DNA of 60,000 nucleotides from Apostichopus japonicus (taxonomy: Eukaryota > Echinodermata > Holothuroidea > Aspidochirotida > Stichopodidae): NCBI RefSeq assembly GCF_037975245.1, contig NC_092574.1, positions 19,253,713 through 19,313,712 on the forward strand, in the 5' to 3' direction. The translations under genes were made by a program, and so were the position numbers. Shown here one piece after another: positions 24,955-37,374 of the stretch. Every line of letters begins with the position of its first letter. Position 1 is the first letter of the stretch. The notes below the pieces were generated by a model, which was not told the DNA's origin, ran no database searches, and was given only the letters and a program-made list of their open reading frames with translations.

Positions 24955-27900
24955 CAATAGCGACTTTCCATCGACCATGAGAAAAATTTTAGGGATGTTG
25001 GGATTATACTGTATTTAAATGTTTTTCTACAGTAATATTTATAATGATAATAATAATAATAATAAAACAATACATACAATCATTTATGGTTAATGTACAA
25101 TTGAAATGTTAATATAATTGCAAAACAAAGCCTTCCAAATAGCAGATTTAACACAGTAGAGCACTGTTCTTGGTAGATTACAGTTTTCAGTCAGGGGGAA
25201 ATCTGCCAACCCAAAATATTCATTCCAATTAATTGAGAACAAATGAAGATAAAAAATTACGAAACAATTTCTTTGTAGCTGAAATTTAATTAGAATTTTT
25301 TTCCAGCCTCCCCAGTACTGTTTTGGTTGATGAAAACTTTGACCAGAAATTGGAACATGGTCTGACAATTTAGATGAATAGGATGTTTACCTTGTGAGTT
25401 GGGTTCTGGTAAAGTTTCTCTTGGCATTAAATGCATCACTGTTGTCTTACCAGCGGGCAGTTGTAAAGCTGCCAAGAAAAGAAAGCAATAAGCCAAGTTA
25501 GGAATAGAAAGACATTTCTGAGACTAAACCTCTACTACTGTATACTGAATGAAATTATGAAAGTATGATATTGAAGTTAATGAAGAGTCTAAACTAATAC
25601 AGGCTTACAATATCAAGGCTACTTACTGGCTAAATGCCAAGGGATTGCACCATTTTCCAGTATTATAATAGCACTTACACTTCCCTGCCAGTATAAGACA
25701 CTTGTTGCTTTTGGCCTAATGCAGGGAAAATGTCTGTGGCAATTTTTATTTTGGCAAAACTCTTTTAGCAAGTGACTAAAATAGTGAAATGCTAGGCCTC
25801 AATGGAAACAAAAGCCACTTGTAAATTTACAGGACAAACTATTTATGAAGTGTCATGCTCAACACCAAACTGTTAGGAAATAGCAACTACTCTTACATAG
25901 AACAAATCAAACTCTTGAATATTTTAAGCAAAATGTGAATAAAAGCAAACACACTTACCCCCTAGAGTCACATTGCCATGGATAAATCTGCCCTGGTATA
26001 TAAGTCTCAATATATTCGGAGAAGAAACTCTGTCATTTTCCCACTCTGAAAAGAGAGCAGAAAATATGCATGAATGTACAGTATGGATGGTACTTAACTG
26101 TTAAATACCACTGTTCTTATCGGCAATCCATAGCAACTTACATACAACCCGATTTACATGCATAGAAACATACAAATAGTTGGTAAAATTGTAAGGGAAG
26201 GGGTTAGGGGCAGTACCAAATTTTTGTAAAGAGGTGAATTCAGTTAATTCACTTTAATGGACACTATAAACTGACAACTTCCCTTACAAATGCAATTTTT
26301 GATTATGTTGCAGTGTTCACAGGTCTTTGCATTAACAACAACAGTACCATACAGTATGTTACTCTTTGCCTATATATTGTTTATTTACAGTAAAAGGTTA
26401 TGTAACCTTGTTATGAGAAAAAAAATCACTGATTAAAATTGAGTTAATAATGGAGAGAGGGGAGGGAGGGATTGGCTTGAATAATTAGCTTAGAAGAAAG
26501 TGATCAAACCAAGAAACCTAATCTTGAAACTAATTTAATTTCAAAGGCAGGCAGCGAGTTTGATAACCTTGATATTACAAGCAGACTTTGTCCCAAAATG
26601 TCTCTTTATCTAAATTCTTTGTCGAAAATCACTGTCCGCATAAAGCTGGAACCCTCAATTTTATGGTAATAATTTTGAAAATGTGCACATGAGTTGATAA
26701 ATCATTGTAGGAAACTTAAGATGTATTAAATCACCAGCTCATGCAAATCTAATGTTGACAAACATGGTTGCATCCTGATCAACCAATCCATGATAATATC
26801 ATCCCTTCTAGTGAACATTGCTTATATTGCACGACGACTGTACTGCACGGTATCCAAGGTCGTTTATAAATAAAACACTTAAGTGCCTTCAGTGCAATCG
26901 TTAGATGTATGCATACAGTATCTGTTGCACATGCTGTATACACACTGTACAGCACCTCTTATGCTATAAGAAATTCAAAAATGTCAGTGAGATGTTCTAC
27001 TATATGACTGTTTCTTTTTCCCTTTTCATTTTTTTTGGGGGGAAATTGACAGAAATGAAGTAAAACATGATCCACTTTATATTTTTTTAGTTTGATAAAT
27101 GAGAAGGATTAGAGATTGAAAACCCTGCAAATCTCTTTTAAAGGAAGACAAAACCTTTAATAATGATTTTCTGTTTCCCTTTTTTTTCTTTTTCAATGAG
27201 GTATAAAGGGGTTCTCTTTTATTATTATATCATGTTTGAGCTTTTCATTACAATGATTTTAGTGTGATCGACACATCATACTGTAGCCTAGTCAGAAGAA
27301 GGAGAAGAATGAGTTTTCACTGTTTCCAAGGTTATGAAAAATCTCAATTTACAGACAGACAAGACACAAAGAACTTCAGAAAGTGGGAAATATTTAATGA
27401 AAATAAACATCCAGACTGACAAAAAGATTCGTACGAAATTTACAAAATATCTGGCAAGCAAATCATGAAGGATATTCCACAATATCCAAATTGGGAATTA
27501 TAGTATGAGTTTATACTCGACATATGTAGAGAATACAACCAGCTAACACATCAACCAAAGGAACTATGATAACATGGAGGGCTCTAATTTTTAGTTTCAT
27601 TATTTTTTGGCAGATGGAAATTTTGGGTGGGGAGGGGGAATAGGGGGGGGTTGGAGAGGTGGGAGGTCAAACATTTCCATAAGAATGCTAACAGTTTGCA
27701 TGCATTTGTAGCTCCAAACATGGATGTTGCTCACTACAGTGGGTCATTGCAGCTGTTTATTTAAAATTTGAAAAGTATTTAACACAGATGCACTTGATCA
27801 ATTATAAACCTCTGTATGACCTACCTGCCCAACTGAGTGTGGAAGGAAGGGAGAGGATATGAGCTATGCATTTGACATGCAAATCTACCACAAAAGAGCT

Positions 27901-30900
27901 CTATACAAGTGTAGGCGAACAGGAAGGTTTCAGAACAACAAAGGTGTATTCAAGTGGCTATTTTCTCATGTGATGACTCAATAACATGAAATGATGCAAA
28001 TGATGTAAATCGCGTAATCTGGGTGGTTGACTAACAGGCAAGGAAAAATTAAGGGTTCAGAGTTTGTGCAGTAGCTTTGAAGGCTCTAAAGTTTTTTGTC
28101 TCAATATAAAATACTGTACAATGGTTAATGTGTACAAAAACTGCTATATGTCTTGCACTTGTCTCTACAGCAATTTGCACATTTCGCACCCATAGCATTT
28201 TGGGATGAAAAACCGGATAAAATACTCCCCGATAAGAGTCTTTGACAAACTGTGGTAATAAACAGTACTGTTGGAAATATTTTTAACACTTTGTCCAATT
28301 GAATTGATGACTCCAATATTTTCCAGTAAACTATCATCGACTGCTGCAAAGTGATGATTTGCCTCGGTTATTCAGTAACATGTCGTTCTATGGAAATCTG
28401 CTAACATATAGAAAGGTATTCATTTTGATGGTACCTCAGCACTTCCACAGAAAGCACTTGAAACAATGAAGAAATCAATACAAAATCACCTGAAGACAAA
28501 AATGGTATATTTACAAGAGGAGGGCTATATGAGGAAAGTGCCAATTATTTATGGAACCTGGGAGAAAATGGATGGAAGATGATGAAATGATAGAATTTAC
28601 CTTGTGGCCAATGATCAAACACATATTGCCCCACATCCGTTGCTGTATCATTGCCTGTGAAGTTGAACTCCTTGCTGTGCCCATTCATTGGATGAATAAG
28701 GCGTAGTATAATCTGTAAATTGAAGAAATATGCATCTTATATTGAAATTCCTTAATATCTAGTAAAGAATTGAAAACATATTGTGATATTTGTGTATCTA
28801 GAACAAAGACCTCACTGGGGGGTGTCTTCTGTACATTCTGGGTATTTAATGTGTTTTAATGAAAGCACAAATCCAGTTCAGACACTTAAGTCCAACCTCC
28901 TCCCCCCCCCCTCCACCCCCTCCAAAAAAGAAAAAGAAAAAAAAGAACCTCAACCAAAGGCCAGTTAGGTTTGTGATTCCTTGCCATACTGTACCTTCAA
29001 AATTCAAAATAATGTAACTATCTGACTAATGTACAGTAGAGCAAGTGAGTTAAATTTGTCCAAGAATAAAGTGATAACCACAAAAGATTTGCAGCAATCC
29101 CCTGTGAGCATCAACCATGTCATGCACTCATAAGGATTTTACAGTATAGAATTTTTCAATTTTTAAAACCAAAATGTTTCAATATCCAGAAGGAACAGTC
29201 TTCTTATATGTGAAATATAGACACAATTCACCAACTTTGAGCTCGCAAACCCTTAAAATAGTTGTTCAGAGTTACATGACATTGTTAATATACTGTGAAA
29301 TATTGTTGAGAAAATGGCCAAAAGTTCACCACCATTTGAGATAACCTGTTGATTCATTACCTAGATGACCTGTATGTTTCGTTGAAGGCCTATAGAGCCC
29401 CTTCAACGAACTAAACTGGACTGAATTTGACCAAACTATGTTCACCAAAAGAAAATCATACCATTGGAGAATGCACAGATTAATTGTAGCTTAAATTTTG
29501 GAGTTATCATGTTTAAAAGATCTCAGACTGGCTTATCAAGTTTGTCAATGACTACCCAAAGCAAACCCATTAACAGTCTCATTTTCTGTACATGGTTTAA
29601 TACTTTGTATGGTAATATTGTCGTCTTGGTTTAATTCTGATATAAATTTGCACTGCAAACTTAGACTAAACCCTGTTGTGCAATGTAACATGTAAGTACT
29701 CTAAATGGCGATACAGTATATATACTGTACCAATTCTTCTGTCCCATCAAATTACAGTAATTAGTGCAATGACTACAAGATGTAACTTAGCGAGAAGAAA
29801 TTGATCCTTTACACACACTTAGCCATCTTCTACAGCTCAGAATTTCCGCAACTTCAGCTTGAGGCTTCCATAATAAATGGGCTGAAGATGCAACTGTCAG
29901 CACTGGTGGGGTTTTGACTAATCGTTACAGACAATTGCCACTTTTGGTCATTTTATCCTTGTTTGTGCCACTGCCTTAAGAAGAAATTCAAAACTCTACA
30001 TCACAAACCATTCTGTTAATTGGCTTTCAGTATTTGTGCACTGTAGTCTGTCAATAATAGTCATACTTCAAAATTAATCTATACTAGCTCACTGCATGTG
30101 TACAAGAATCGAATACCTTCCTTACAGACTGTATTATAGATATTACAGTTGTCAAAGTGATTTCTGTGTTAACTGTAGAGCAAGTAATATTAGCTAGCAT
30201 TGCACATTTCAAGGTTATACTTGTAAATGTTTACAATAAAAGCTTCCAATTAAACTAGTCCCACAATTATGAAGAATTTAATGGAACAAACCCATTGCAG
30301 TTTCTAAAGACAAAAACAGGTATTAGTGACATTAGGGAGTTAAATGATTTTTAGTAACCATCCAAACAAAGGCTTTCTGAGAAATCTCATTGGAAAATAT
30401 GTGCTCATCATATTCTGTTTAAAAAATACAGCAAAACAAAAATTATTTACTTTTAGTTTCAGCAATTATAGAGTACTTGCAAAGTGCTTTCATGATAATG
30501 TTTGTAATCATTTGTTTAAGATAACTACCTGTCAAGATGACAACCACTTGTTAACTGCTGTGTACAGTGCAAGAGTCAAACAGTCTACAGATGACATGTC
30601 TAGGCAGTGGTGAAAGTACATTGAAATAGATCAAAAGTACAATAAAATATTCACACGCTAACATTTTTGCAAATTTTCAGCCTTGAAGGTATAACTGATT
30701 CTTACTGTACAATACATATACTGTATGTAATATTCACATTTTATTCTTTATATTGACCCCTATGGTAATGAGTTAAGAACTCTAAATAACTCCCCACAAG
30801 ACCCCACAAACATAAGCTTTAAGGAATTCTTTAATCATGCAACCACATTTTCACAAGAAATTTGTTCAGTGGGGCATTGCAACGTTAGTCTTGATAGGCC

Positions 30901-32608
30901 ATAGATAGGTCACATGCACCATTGCAAGTTATGGAACTTTTTCATGGATCACTAAAAGTTAGCATCTAACTTTTGGTGCCAGCAGTTTTTATAACTCGCC
31001 TGTCTCAAGACACTTCCTGAATTGAGAGTTCGGCTGGACGGTTCATTCCGGGTAGTAATAGTATACTGCGTTCCCCTATTTTCGTGTGACCCATTTTTGG
31101 GCAGTACGCACATACAGCGTTCATCAAATTTAGGCTAGGCCCTAGCCTACCTTCCTGAAAAAAGGTCTCCATACTTAGTTATTCTATAGACTTGAGTAAC
31201 CCACAAATAATGGGGTCTCTCCACTCATTAACACTTGAGTGGTACTCTCATCCTCCCTCGCTATTCACTGGATGTTGGTAGAGAAAATCGGATTGGAATT
31301 GTGTTACGCGCAGTCACAGATCGCGTAGTACTGTACGTATACTCCAAAACTTTAGTTGTCATGATTGTATAGCCTTAGGGTGACAATACTACGCTATGCC
31401 CAGCCTGCACGCATTTAATATAATGAGGTCACCGGATCTATCGGGTCACTGTTGATGGGGGAGTGTTTGAATTGCAAAATTGATCTCGACGTCCGGATCA
31501 GATCCTGGTCTCTGCCAGCATCAAAATAGGAGGATCAGATCCGAATCTGAACTGCATTTACACTTCAGCCGTGATCTCAAGATCTGATCCAGATCTAGGG
31601 AAAAGCAAACCTAAGTTGTTTTCTTTAAGTGGGGCACAATTTCTGTCATCAGAATGTCTCCAACTGCAGTATTCTTTATAAGTATTGTCAACAAAATCCA
31701 CTTTAAGTGTGCATCCAAGGACAAGATTAGCCACTTGAGCCAACTTTTACCAGCTCAAAACAATCGAATAGACTACATATGGGGGCACATCATTCACTTC
31801 CTTAATTTGCATGAAAGACAGCTCTAGTCAATAGAGTGGAGTGAACTGCCTACAAGGATATTATTTATATAATAGTGTCAACAAAATGCATAGCAGTTAA
31901 CAAACACTGTTAGCCATAAAGGGATGATAATGTTAGCATTCTATATCATATAAGTACTGTTCCTTTACATTCTAGATGTACAAGGTTACTAACGACAAAA
32001 CACTTCTGTTGCACCTACCTATAGTGATTCATGTAATTTAAATGCTGTTGTTCCAATGTAACCCAAAAAAGTAGCATGACTTAAATACGTCAAAAGGGAA
32101 TCAGCCTTATACTTCAAGATGTAGATGGAACTGTTTTGTCTTGTTTAATGCTTATTTACAACCACAAAGTACAATGTCATATGAAGACACTGTTCATTTT
32201 TTCTTTACTCAGGAACATGTAAAAGTGTCTTGCTCTATCAGCTTGCTCAAAATTGATCAAAACTCTCATTTCATAAGTTGCCATTCAAAGGACATTGAAT
32301 AACAATATGTGTTTCCCCTTTGTGAAATACACTCCTTTCGCATTTTAACAGAACTTGTGTGAAAGCCAGGGACCAGTACATGGTGTAACCAAAACAGCAT
32401 ATATGAAAACGAGCATTAATCACAGCCTGCAACTTGGCATCTTGGAATAACATATCTAATTACATTCATGATTACACATAGCATCCATATATGGTAAGCT
32501 TCGACCAAATACTGTACTTTTGGTATTATTCAAGGCATGATATGTGGCTTCTTAAAATAAACTTTAAAGGTAGCAACTCACCTTATCATTTCTTCTGTTT
32601 GAGGACAT
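24804..32608 (-). CDS. UBL3: UBL3, membrane-anchored ubiquitin-like protein 3
   Basis: Complete gene, five coding exons on the minus strand: 32608-32582, 28712-28601, 26045-25959, 25468-25391 and 24856-24804 (stop TGA 24806-24804). Borders are AG/GT and phases fit throughout. The product is 118 residues; human UBL3 has 117. It starts MSSNRRNDK and continues IILRLIHPMNG, then SSPNILRLIYQGRFIHGNVT (about residues 54-73) and KTTVMHLMPRETLPEPNSQ, all conserved in the family. The ubiquitin-like fold occupies about residues 9-86. The end is ESNCCVVL: Cys115 heads a CAAX box (Leu last, suggesting geranylgeranylation) and Cys114 could also be lipidated. There is no C-terminal Gly-Gly, as expected, because UBL3 is not conjugated like ubiquitin. 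In vertebrates it acts at the plasma membrane and in sorting proteins to extracellular vesicles. The first coding exon encodes only nine residues and is followed by a 3.9-kb intron. Confidence 0.96.
24921..24951. repeat. (AT)n microsatellite in a UBL3 intron
   Basis: An uninterrupted alternating A/T run of about 31 bases in the last intron of UBL3. A TAA triplet run follows at about 25044-25063 in the same intron. Confidence 0.9.
25600..25798. mobile_element. MITE (same family as the copy at 58.2 kb), in a UBL3 intron
   Basis: It starts CAGGC, and both this copy and the one at 58215-58573 share a GGCTASTTACTGGYTAAATG block near the left end and a TTTTAGCAAGTG block with GTGAAAT and TAGGCCT at the right end. 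This copy is shorter (about 200 bp against 359), as if internally deleted. No coding capacity. It lies between UBL3 exons 3 and 4. Confidence 0.65.
26046..28600 (-). other. UBL3 intron 2
   Basis: A 2.55-kb intron between exons 28712-28601 and 26045-25959. It is AT-rich and holds a G-rich patch at about 27620-27665. No nested gene was recognised. Confidence 0.6.
28713..32581 (-). other. UBL3 intron 1
   Basis: A 3.87-kb intron directly after the ninth codon. It holds a 10-C run at 28902-28911, a 16-bp palindrome ACAGTATATATACTGT near 29713, and the GATC-rich inverted-repeat patch at 31481-31600. No nested gene was recognised. Confidence 0.6.
31481..31600. repeat. Cluster of GGATCAGATCC inverted motifs
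   Basis: GGATCAGATCC occurs at 31495-31505 and 31532-31542, and its near-inverse GATCTGATCC with AGATCT at 31581-31596. The motifs are themselves almost palindromic and lie in mixed orientation within 110 bp. They may be the tips of a short DNA transposon inside UBL3 intron 1. Confidence 0.5.
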
Positions 32609-35496
32609 ATTCAATCATTAGTTGTTTAGCATTTGCTGAGATTCAAGGTTAATTTTTCCCAACAGGAAAGGACGGAGCTGAAATTGTTCAGTCTTTGAAT
32701 GCTCTCTCTAAATTTCACTTCTTGAGGCAATATCCACAACCATATTTTATTCAATTTCCTTGCCTGTTTGTTTATGATATATTTTGTTATATTTATAATT
32801 ACAGATATCCTCTCTTTTGAGCAATACAGGCAGGGTGGTGTATAGCTGGTACACCACTTTCCTCAAGATGTTCTTTGCCAAGTATTCATGTGTGGAATCA
32901 AAATGTACTGTTTTTCACCCCCGAGGTTGTAATCAATTGGCCATATGAAAACTGCTTGAAGTTTCTCTGTATTACTTTGCATCAATCTGAAACAGAAAGC
33001 AAAATTCAGAAAAGAAATAATGGTTTGTCAAGATAATGTAGGTCGTACTCATTCTTGTTGAAATAATCACAAATTTTACATTTTTCTTTAGGAATTATGA
33101 ATCTCTACATATGTTAACATGTGAAACGTTACTGCCGAACCTCTCAGCTTCCTTTGAAAGTGATACTTCAGCTAGACGTTTTTGTTTCATTTTGCTACAT
33201 GTCAGCATTCCATAAAATCCCATGTACTGAGGACTATTTTCTGATCAACTGCATATTACAATAGACTCTTTTCATTGTGACAAATGTTGTACAGTAAAAC
33301 CAGACGTTGTAATTTGTGTGCTTAATATGTAGGCTATAGCAAAGCTAACAAAGCATGCACTGTGGTTGTTTTCATGGAGCTGGTTGTTTGCAAACACTGC
33401 AAAGTGCCCAGGGCAGGGTAAATGTTCCATCAGGTTTTTAAGGTTATGCGCACGTGTAGTTGAAACTCCAAAGTTTGAACAGGCCTTGTACATACAGTAG
33501 TGAACTACAGAATTTAGAAAAAAATAATATGCACACTGTAGGTACAGGGATATTTGGATATTGGTGAAATCGCTGCAAGGTCAAAGCATGGAGCTACGAC
33601 GGATTTCGCGACTAGGGAAGTACAAGTGCAGTTGAAAGAGGGTATGGGTGGTGAAAATTGGTTGAAAGGGCAAGGTGGGCAAAAAGAGGGGCGGGAGCGG
33701 TCGCCCCTGTAAAACAGCTAAGCTAGGACACTGCGCCATCTGCCCTATATATTTGTAGAACATTAATTAACAAAATATAGACAGTGACACAATCACATCT
33801 TAACAACTACACTAGTAACACAGGTCATACAATACACACAATTGGTGTTTGATCGGGACACAAGCTTTTCTCACAGGGCACAAAGTCTTTTTGGGACTTG
33901 CGTCTCTAGGACGCAAACTTTTTTCTCTAGTAACATTAATTGCATTTAAATTTATTTGCTTGACCTCAAATCAGCTGGGAATAATGTGTCTGTTATTGCA
34001 TAGCAAAATGTTCTGTAAACTTGCCAAATTTTAGCTACACAAAAACCAATATTTGTATAAACTTTGTACAATGAAGAATACCATTTTCATTATTTCATGA
34101 AAATAAAGCCATAAACATGAAAAATGCTGCACTACATGTGAACTCACTATTATTCCCTGAGCAGTTAAAAATATTATCGATTGTTATAAAACATTACAAT
34201 CATGAAAGCAAACTTTGGGCTAATAAAGGTACCAACTCAGAAACATTAATAAGCAAGTGATATTTCCCTAAATTTGCATGTGAATTAAACTTAGTCTGTT
34301 GTATAGCTCAGGTTTATGAGTGGAATATTTCTTGGAAGAAGGTACTAGAAAATACAAAATTGATGTTTCTTTCTTTGGCTGTTTCAGTTCAAATTGTTTA
34401 TATGTAATGTAAACATACACAGGTGAATTTAGAGAACATGCGAAACTACATTATAGTATATATAGGTCCTACCACTATACCATGTGTCCTATTTCAAGGC
34501 TATAGGCCTACTATTGTTAAACCATATAGGTATGGGCCTACGTTCGTAATATTAGTTTATTGGCCTAGGGGCTAGCCTACTTGATAATAATATCAATTCA
34601 AATAGCCTTTAGTTAAGTCTAGACCATGCATTAGGCATATGCCACAGCAATAGTTCCTACGCTAATGTTTTGTAGATCGTTCAACATGTATCCAGAAATA
34701 CGTATCAAAACTGGTAGTAAGAGCAATGTCAATGATAGGCATAGCAGGCTTAAATCTGTACTAACCTACTGTGACTGTGGTATCATCAGTAACACTAGGT
34801 TACACTAACGTTAGGCAAGAAGTTTAGTATACCCTAGCAAGTATAGCAACTAACATGTAACCCAAACTAAAGCCTAAGAGAACAGCTAGCCTAACGTTGT
34901 TTTACAGACAACAATGTAACATTAGGGTAACAGGGCAAAAAAAAAACAATCGACCAAAATGGTACCTTACTGACATAAAATTCTTTGTCAGCGGATCACA
35001 AAGAATTGTTCTCACAGAAATCATTTACCTGCAGAACCAAGTCTGTCGCCAAATGATTTTTTTAACGAACGTAAAAACAAATGACAGTAAAAACGGCTCT
35101 AGAAATAATGTCGTCGCAAATCAGATTGGTGTTACTAATACTAGTCACTAAAGCAGATCTTGCAATGAATTATGGGAGTAAAGCTTGACGTCATCGTGAA
35201 AAAGTGGGTGTTTGTTTTGGGATTTCTACCGAACTTCTTGTACATTATTGTTTAGAGAGCATGGAGTTAATTTCTTTGAATCCCTTGGTTTAAAACATTA
35301 GTTCTCGGATGTACCTCAAGCCATTTTAGTTTTCTATACCAAATTAGAATTATCTTTTACAAAATTCAAAGATAAATCTTATATTTCTTTTAAAAAAAAA
35401 ACATCTGTATAGTTAAAATTGGATATCTGTAATTGTCTTTGAAGATATCTTTGTAAGTTTGTAACACAATATACAAATTGTATATGAGCAATCTTG
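32609..35496. other. UBL3 upstream region
   Basis: This should hold the UBL3 promoter and 5' untranslated sequence, but I could not place a start site. The segment 34480-34900 is rich in TAGGCCTA and CTAACGTT words. The segment 33590-33760 contains a GC-rich patch (GGGGCG near 33690) resembling a mobile-element end. No open frame in the interval matches a known protein. Confidence 0.35.
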
Positions 35497-35780
35497 TATG
35501 TATGAATGTATGTATTTTAGATCCTCCTGCAAGCAGAAACTCGCGAAGAAGCCTCATTGACTCAGCCGCAAGCTGACCGAACTCAGTCTCCTAGATTCAT
35601 ATTTAGCGTCCATGATTATGAATTGTCAATTGTCAACAACCCTGTAACTAGACGACATACATTAATCTTGGGGTCACTCGAGCCGGGGACCTTATGATTG
35701 GAAGGCACCTTGAATTCTAGTAAGCTCTAACTCCAAAACCAGCCAGATTGACTCTCCGGCTAATTATTGCCATTTTAATG
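35497..35780 (-). mobile_element. tRNA-derived SINE, copy 1 (reverse orientation)
   Basis: Read on the minus strand, it has a tRNA-like head containing GGTGCCTTCC and a B-box-like CCCCGGCTCGAGTGACCCC. It is followed by a body with AATGTATGTCGTC, GACAATTCATAATCATG, TTCGGTCAGCTTGCGGCT and AATGAGGCTTCTT. The same blocks occur in the same order in the plus-strand copy at 38203-38450. The head boundary is approximate. Confidence 0.8.
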
Positions 35781-36091
35781 TGCAACACAAGACAATTAGC
35801 TACCACGTTCTAGTATGTGAACATGTAGGATGGCACTCAGTGACGATGCTTAATATGTCTCTGGCTTTCATAAATAAAAGTAAATTTGTCCCTTGAATAC
35901 ACTTCTATGATCACTAATGACAAGTGCTAACTTAAAAAAAAATATTTTACTGTCACCTACATTTTCCTGTCCGAATCAGGTATTGATCGTAATTGATTGT
36001 CACCGTCAAGTGTTTTGGGGCCCACTAAATGAACATGACACAACACATGTTTAACGTATAATTGCACACTGACAACAAAATATGCTTTTAA

Positions 36092-36562
36092 TTGTTTTTC
36101 TGTGTTATTTTTTATCATGAAATGGATGCATTAAATTCAGAGGATGAGAAGTTACCGATATACAAAGATTCTATTACGGTTGTAGAAGTTGGAGAAAACT
36201 GGATATTAACATTTAACAGGGGAAAAGATGTATTTTGTCAATGCAGCATTGTCACCACACATGTTCGCTTTACAAAATGTGCCAACCTCAAAGTTTGTTG
36301 TTTTGATAAAGCGGAACTTATGACTTTGTGATTGGCGGTAAATTTCACCATGCTCCACAAAAATGGTAGTCATCACTATCAAGCATTCTTGCTTGCTTGG
36401 CACGGCCATTACTTGTGTCTAATCAGAAAGGGAACATTTCTCACTGGAAGTAGTTATGCATGGACTGAACACGATGAGTTTGTATATTATCATGCTCTCC
36501 TTCTGGCAGAATTTCTTATCGTGAATATGGCATCAAGAAAGACAATTTATCACGCTCGTTGA
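36092..36562 (+). other. Unassigned open frames between SINE copy 1 and the minisatellite
   Basis: Two consecutive small plus-strand frames of 79 and 76 codons (36092-36331 and 36332-36562) abut without overlap. Neither resembles a known domain, and a minus-strand frame of similar length overlaps them. I do not call a gene here; transposon debris is as likely. The interval 35781-36812 has no other recognised content. Confidence 0.15.
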
Positions 36563-36812
36563 CACTAAGTCATGGGTGTTTCATGATGACGGGCTTGAGC
36601 AACATGCCCTGTAATTGTGATTTAGTGTGTTTTTACGTTTTGTGTACTTTTCAAGGTCCCAATTACAATATTGAGACCAGGGGCCCAGCTTCAAGAATGA
36701 GTCATGGGATACTTCTCCCAGTACTTCATCTGAGCAAATCTGACACAAAGCCACAAATGCAGACTCAAACCTGACAAAGTGTCACCGGTAGCTTACTTAC
36801 ATCGTTGAACCG

Positions 36813-37135
36813 ACCAGTCTACAGGGTGCTAAGGTACACTCAGGGTACTGAAGCATACAGGGGGCAACCAGTCTACAGGGTGCTAAGGTACACCCAGTGT
36901 ACTGAAACATACAGGGGCAACCAATGTACAGGGTGCTAAGTTACACCCAGGGTACTGAAGCATACAGGGGGCAACCAGTCTACAGGGTGCTAAGGTACAC
37001 CCAGTGTACTGAAACATACAGGGGCAACCAATGTACAGGGTGCTAAGTTACACCCAGTGTACTAAAGCATACAGGGGGCAACCAGTCTAAAGGGTGATAA
37101 GGTACACCCCACGGTACTGAAGCATACAGGGGAAA
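36813..37135 (+). repeat. Minisatellite, six copies of a 53/54-bp unit
   Basis: Units start at 36813, 36867, 36920, 36974, 37027 and 37081 (spacing 54, 53, 54, 53, 54), and a partial seventh begins at 37135. Each reads ACCAGTCTACAGGGTGCTAA or ACCAATGTACAGGGTGCTAA, followed by a block with TACACCCAG and GCATACAGGGG. Two unit types alternate over part of the array, making a 107-bp higher-order repeat. Confidence 0.92.
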
Positions 37136-37257
37136 ACCAGTGATTACGTCATCTATTTCTCGTGTGGAAAACCGATAGCTATTACCTATTGACTGGAGGC
37201 CAACGTGTCAAAGCATACGAAAGCTGTGCTATCATAATAGTATATGTATACAAGCAG

Positions 37258-37333
37258 CCTGTTGGTGTAGAGGTAAGGTTCTCATTTTGTGTGCGCGATG
37301 TCCCGGGTTCGATCCCCGTCAACATTTTTTTTC
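37258..37333 (+). pseudogene. tRNA-like relic with intact pol III A and B boxes
   Basis: TGGTGTAGAGG fits the A-box consensus exactly and GGTTCGATCC fits the B box. They are spaced as in a tRNA, and a T-run that could act as a pol III terminator follows. The acceptor arms do not pair (only about three of seven positions), so this is not a working tRNA. It is either a decayed tRNA or the head of a truncated SINE. Confidence 0.65.
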
Positions 37334-37374
37334 ATTTCTTGTTTTTCTTGCGTAGAAATATTTCGATTTGCACA

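Noticed and set aside
36092-36562. Possible two-exon small gene
   Set aside because: Two abutting short frames with no domain, no clear splice sites and an antisense frame of equal length; left as unassigned.
37258-37333. Functional tRNA gene
   Set aside because: The A and B boxes are present but the acceptor stem has at most three pairs of seven and the T stem is imperfect.
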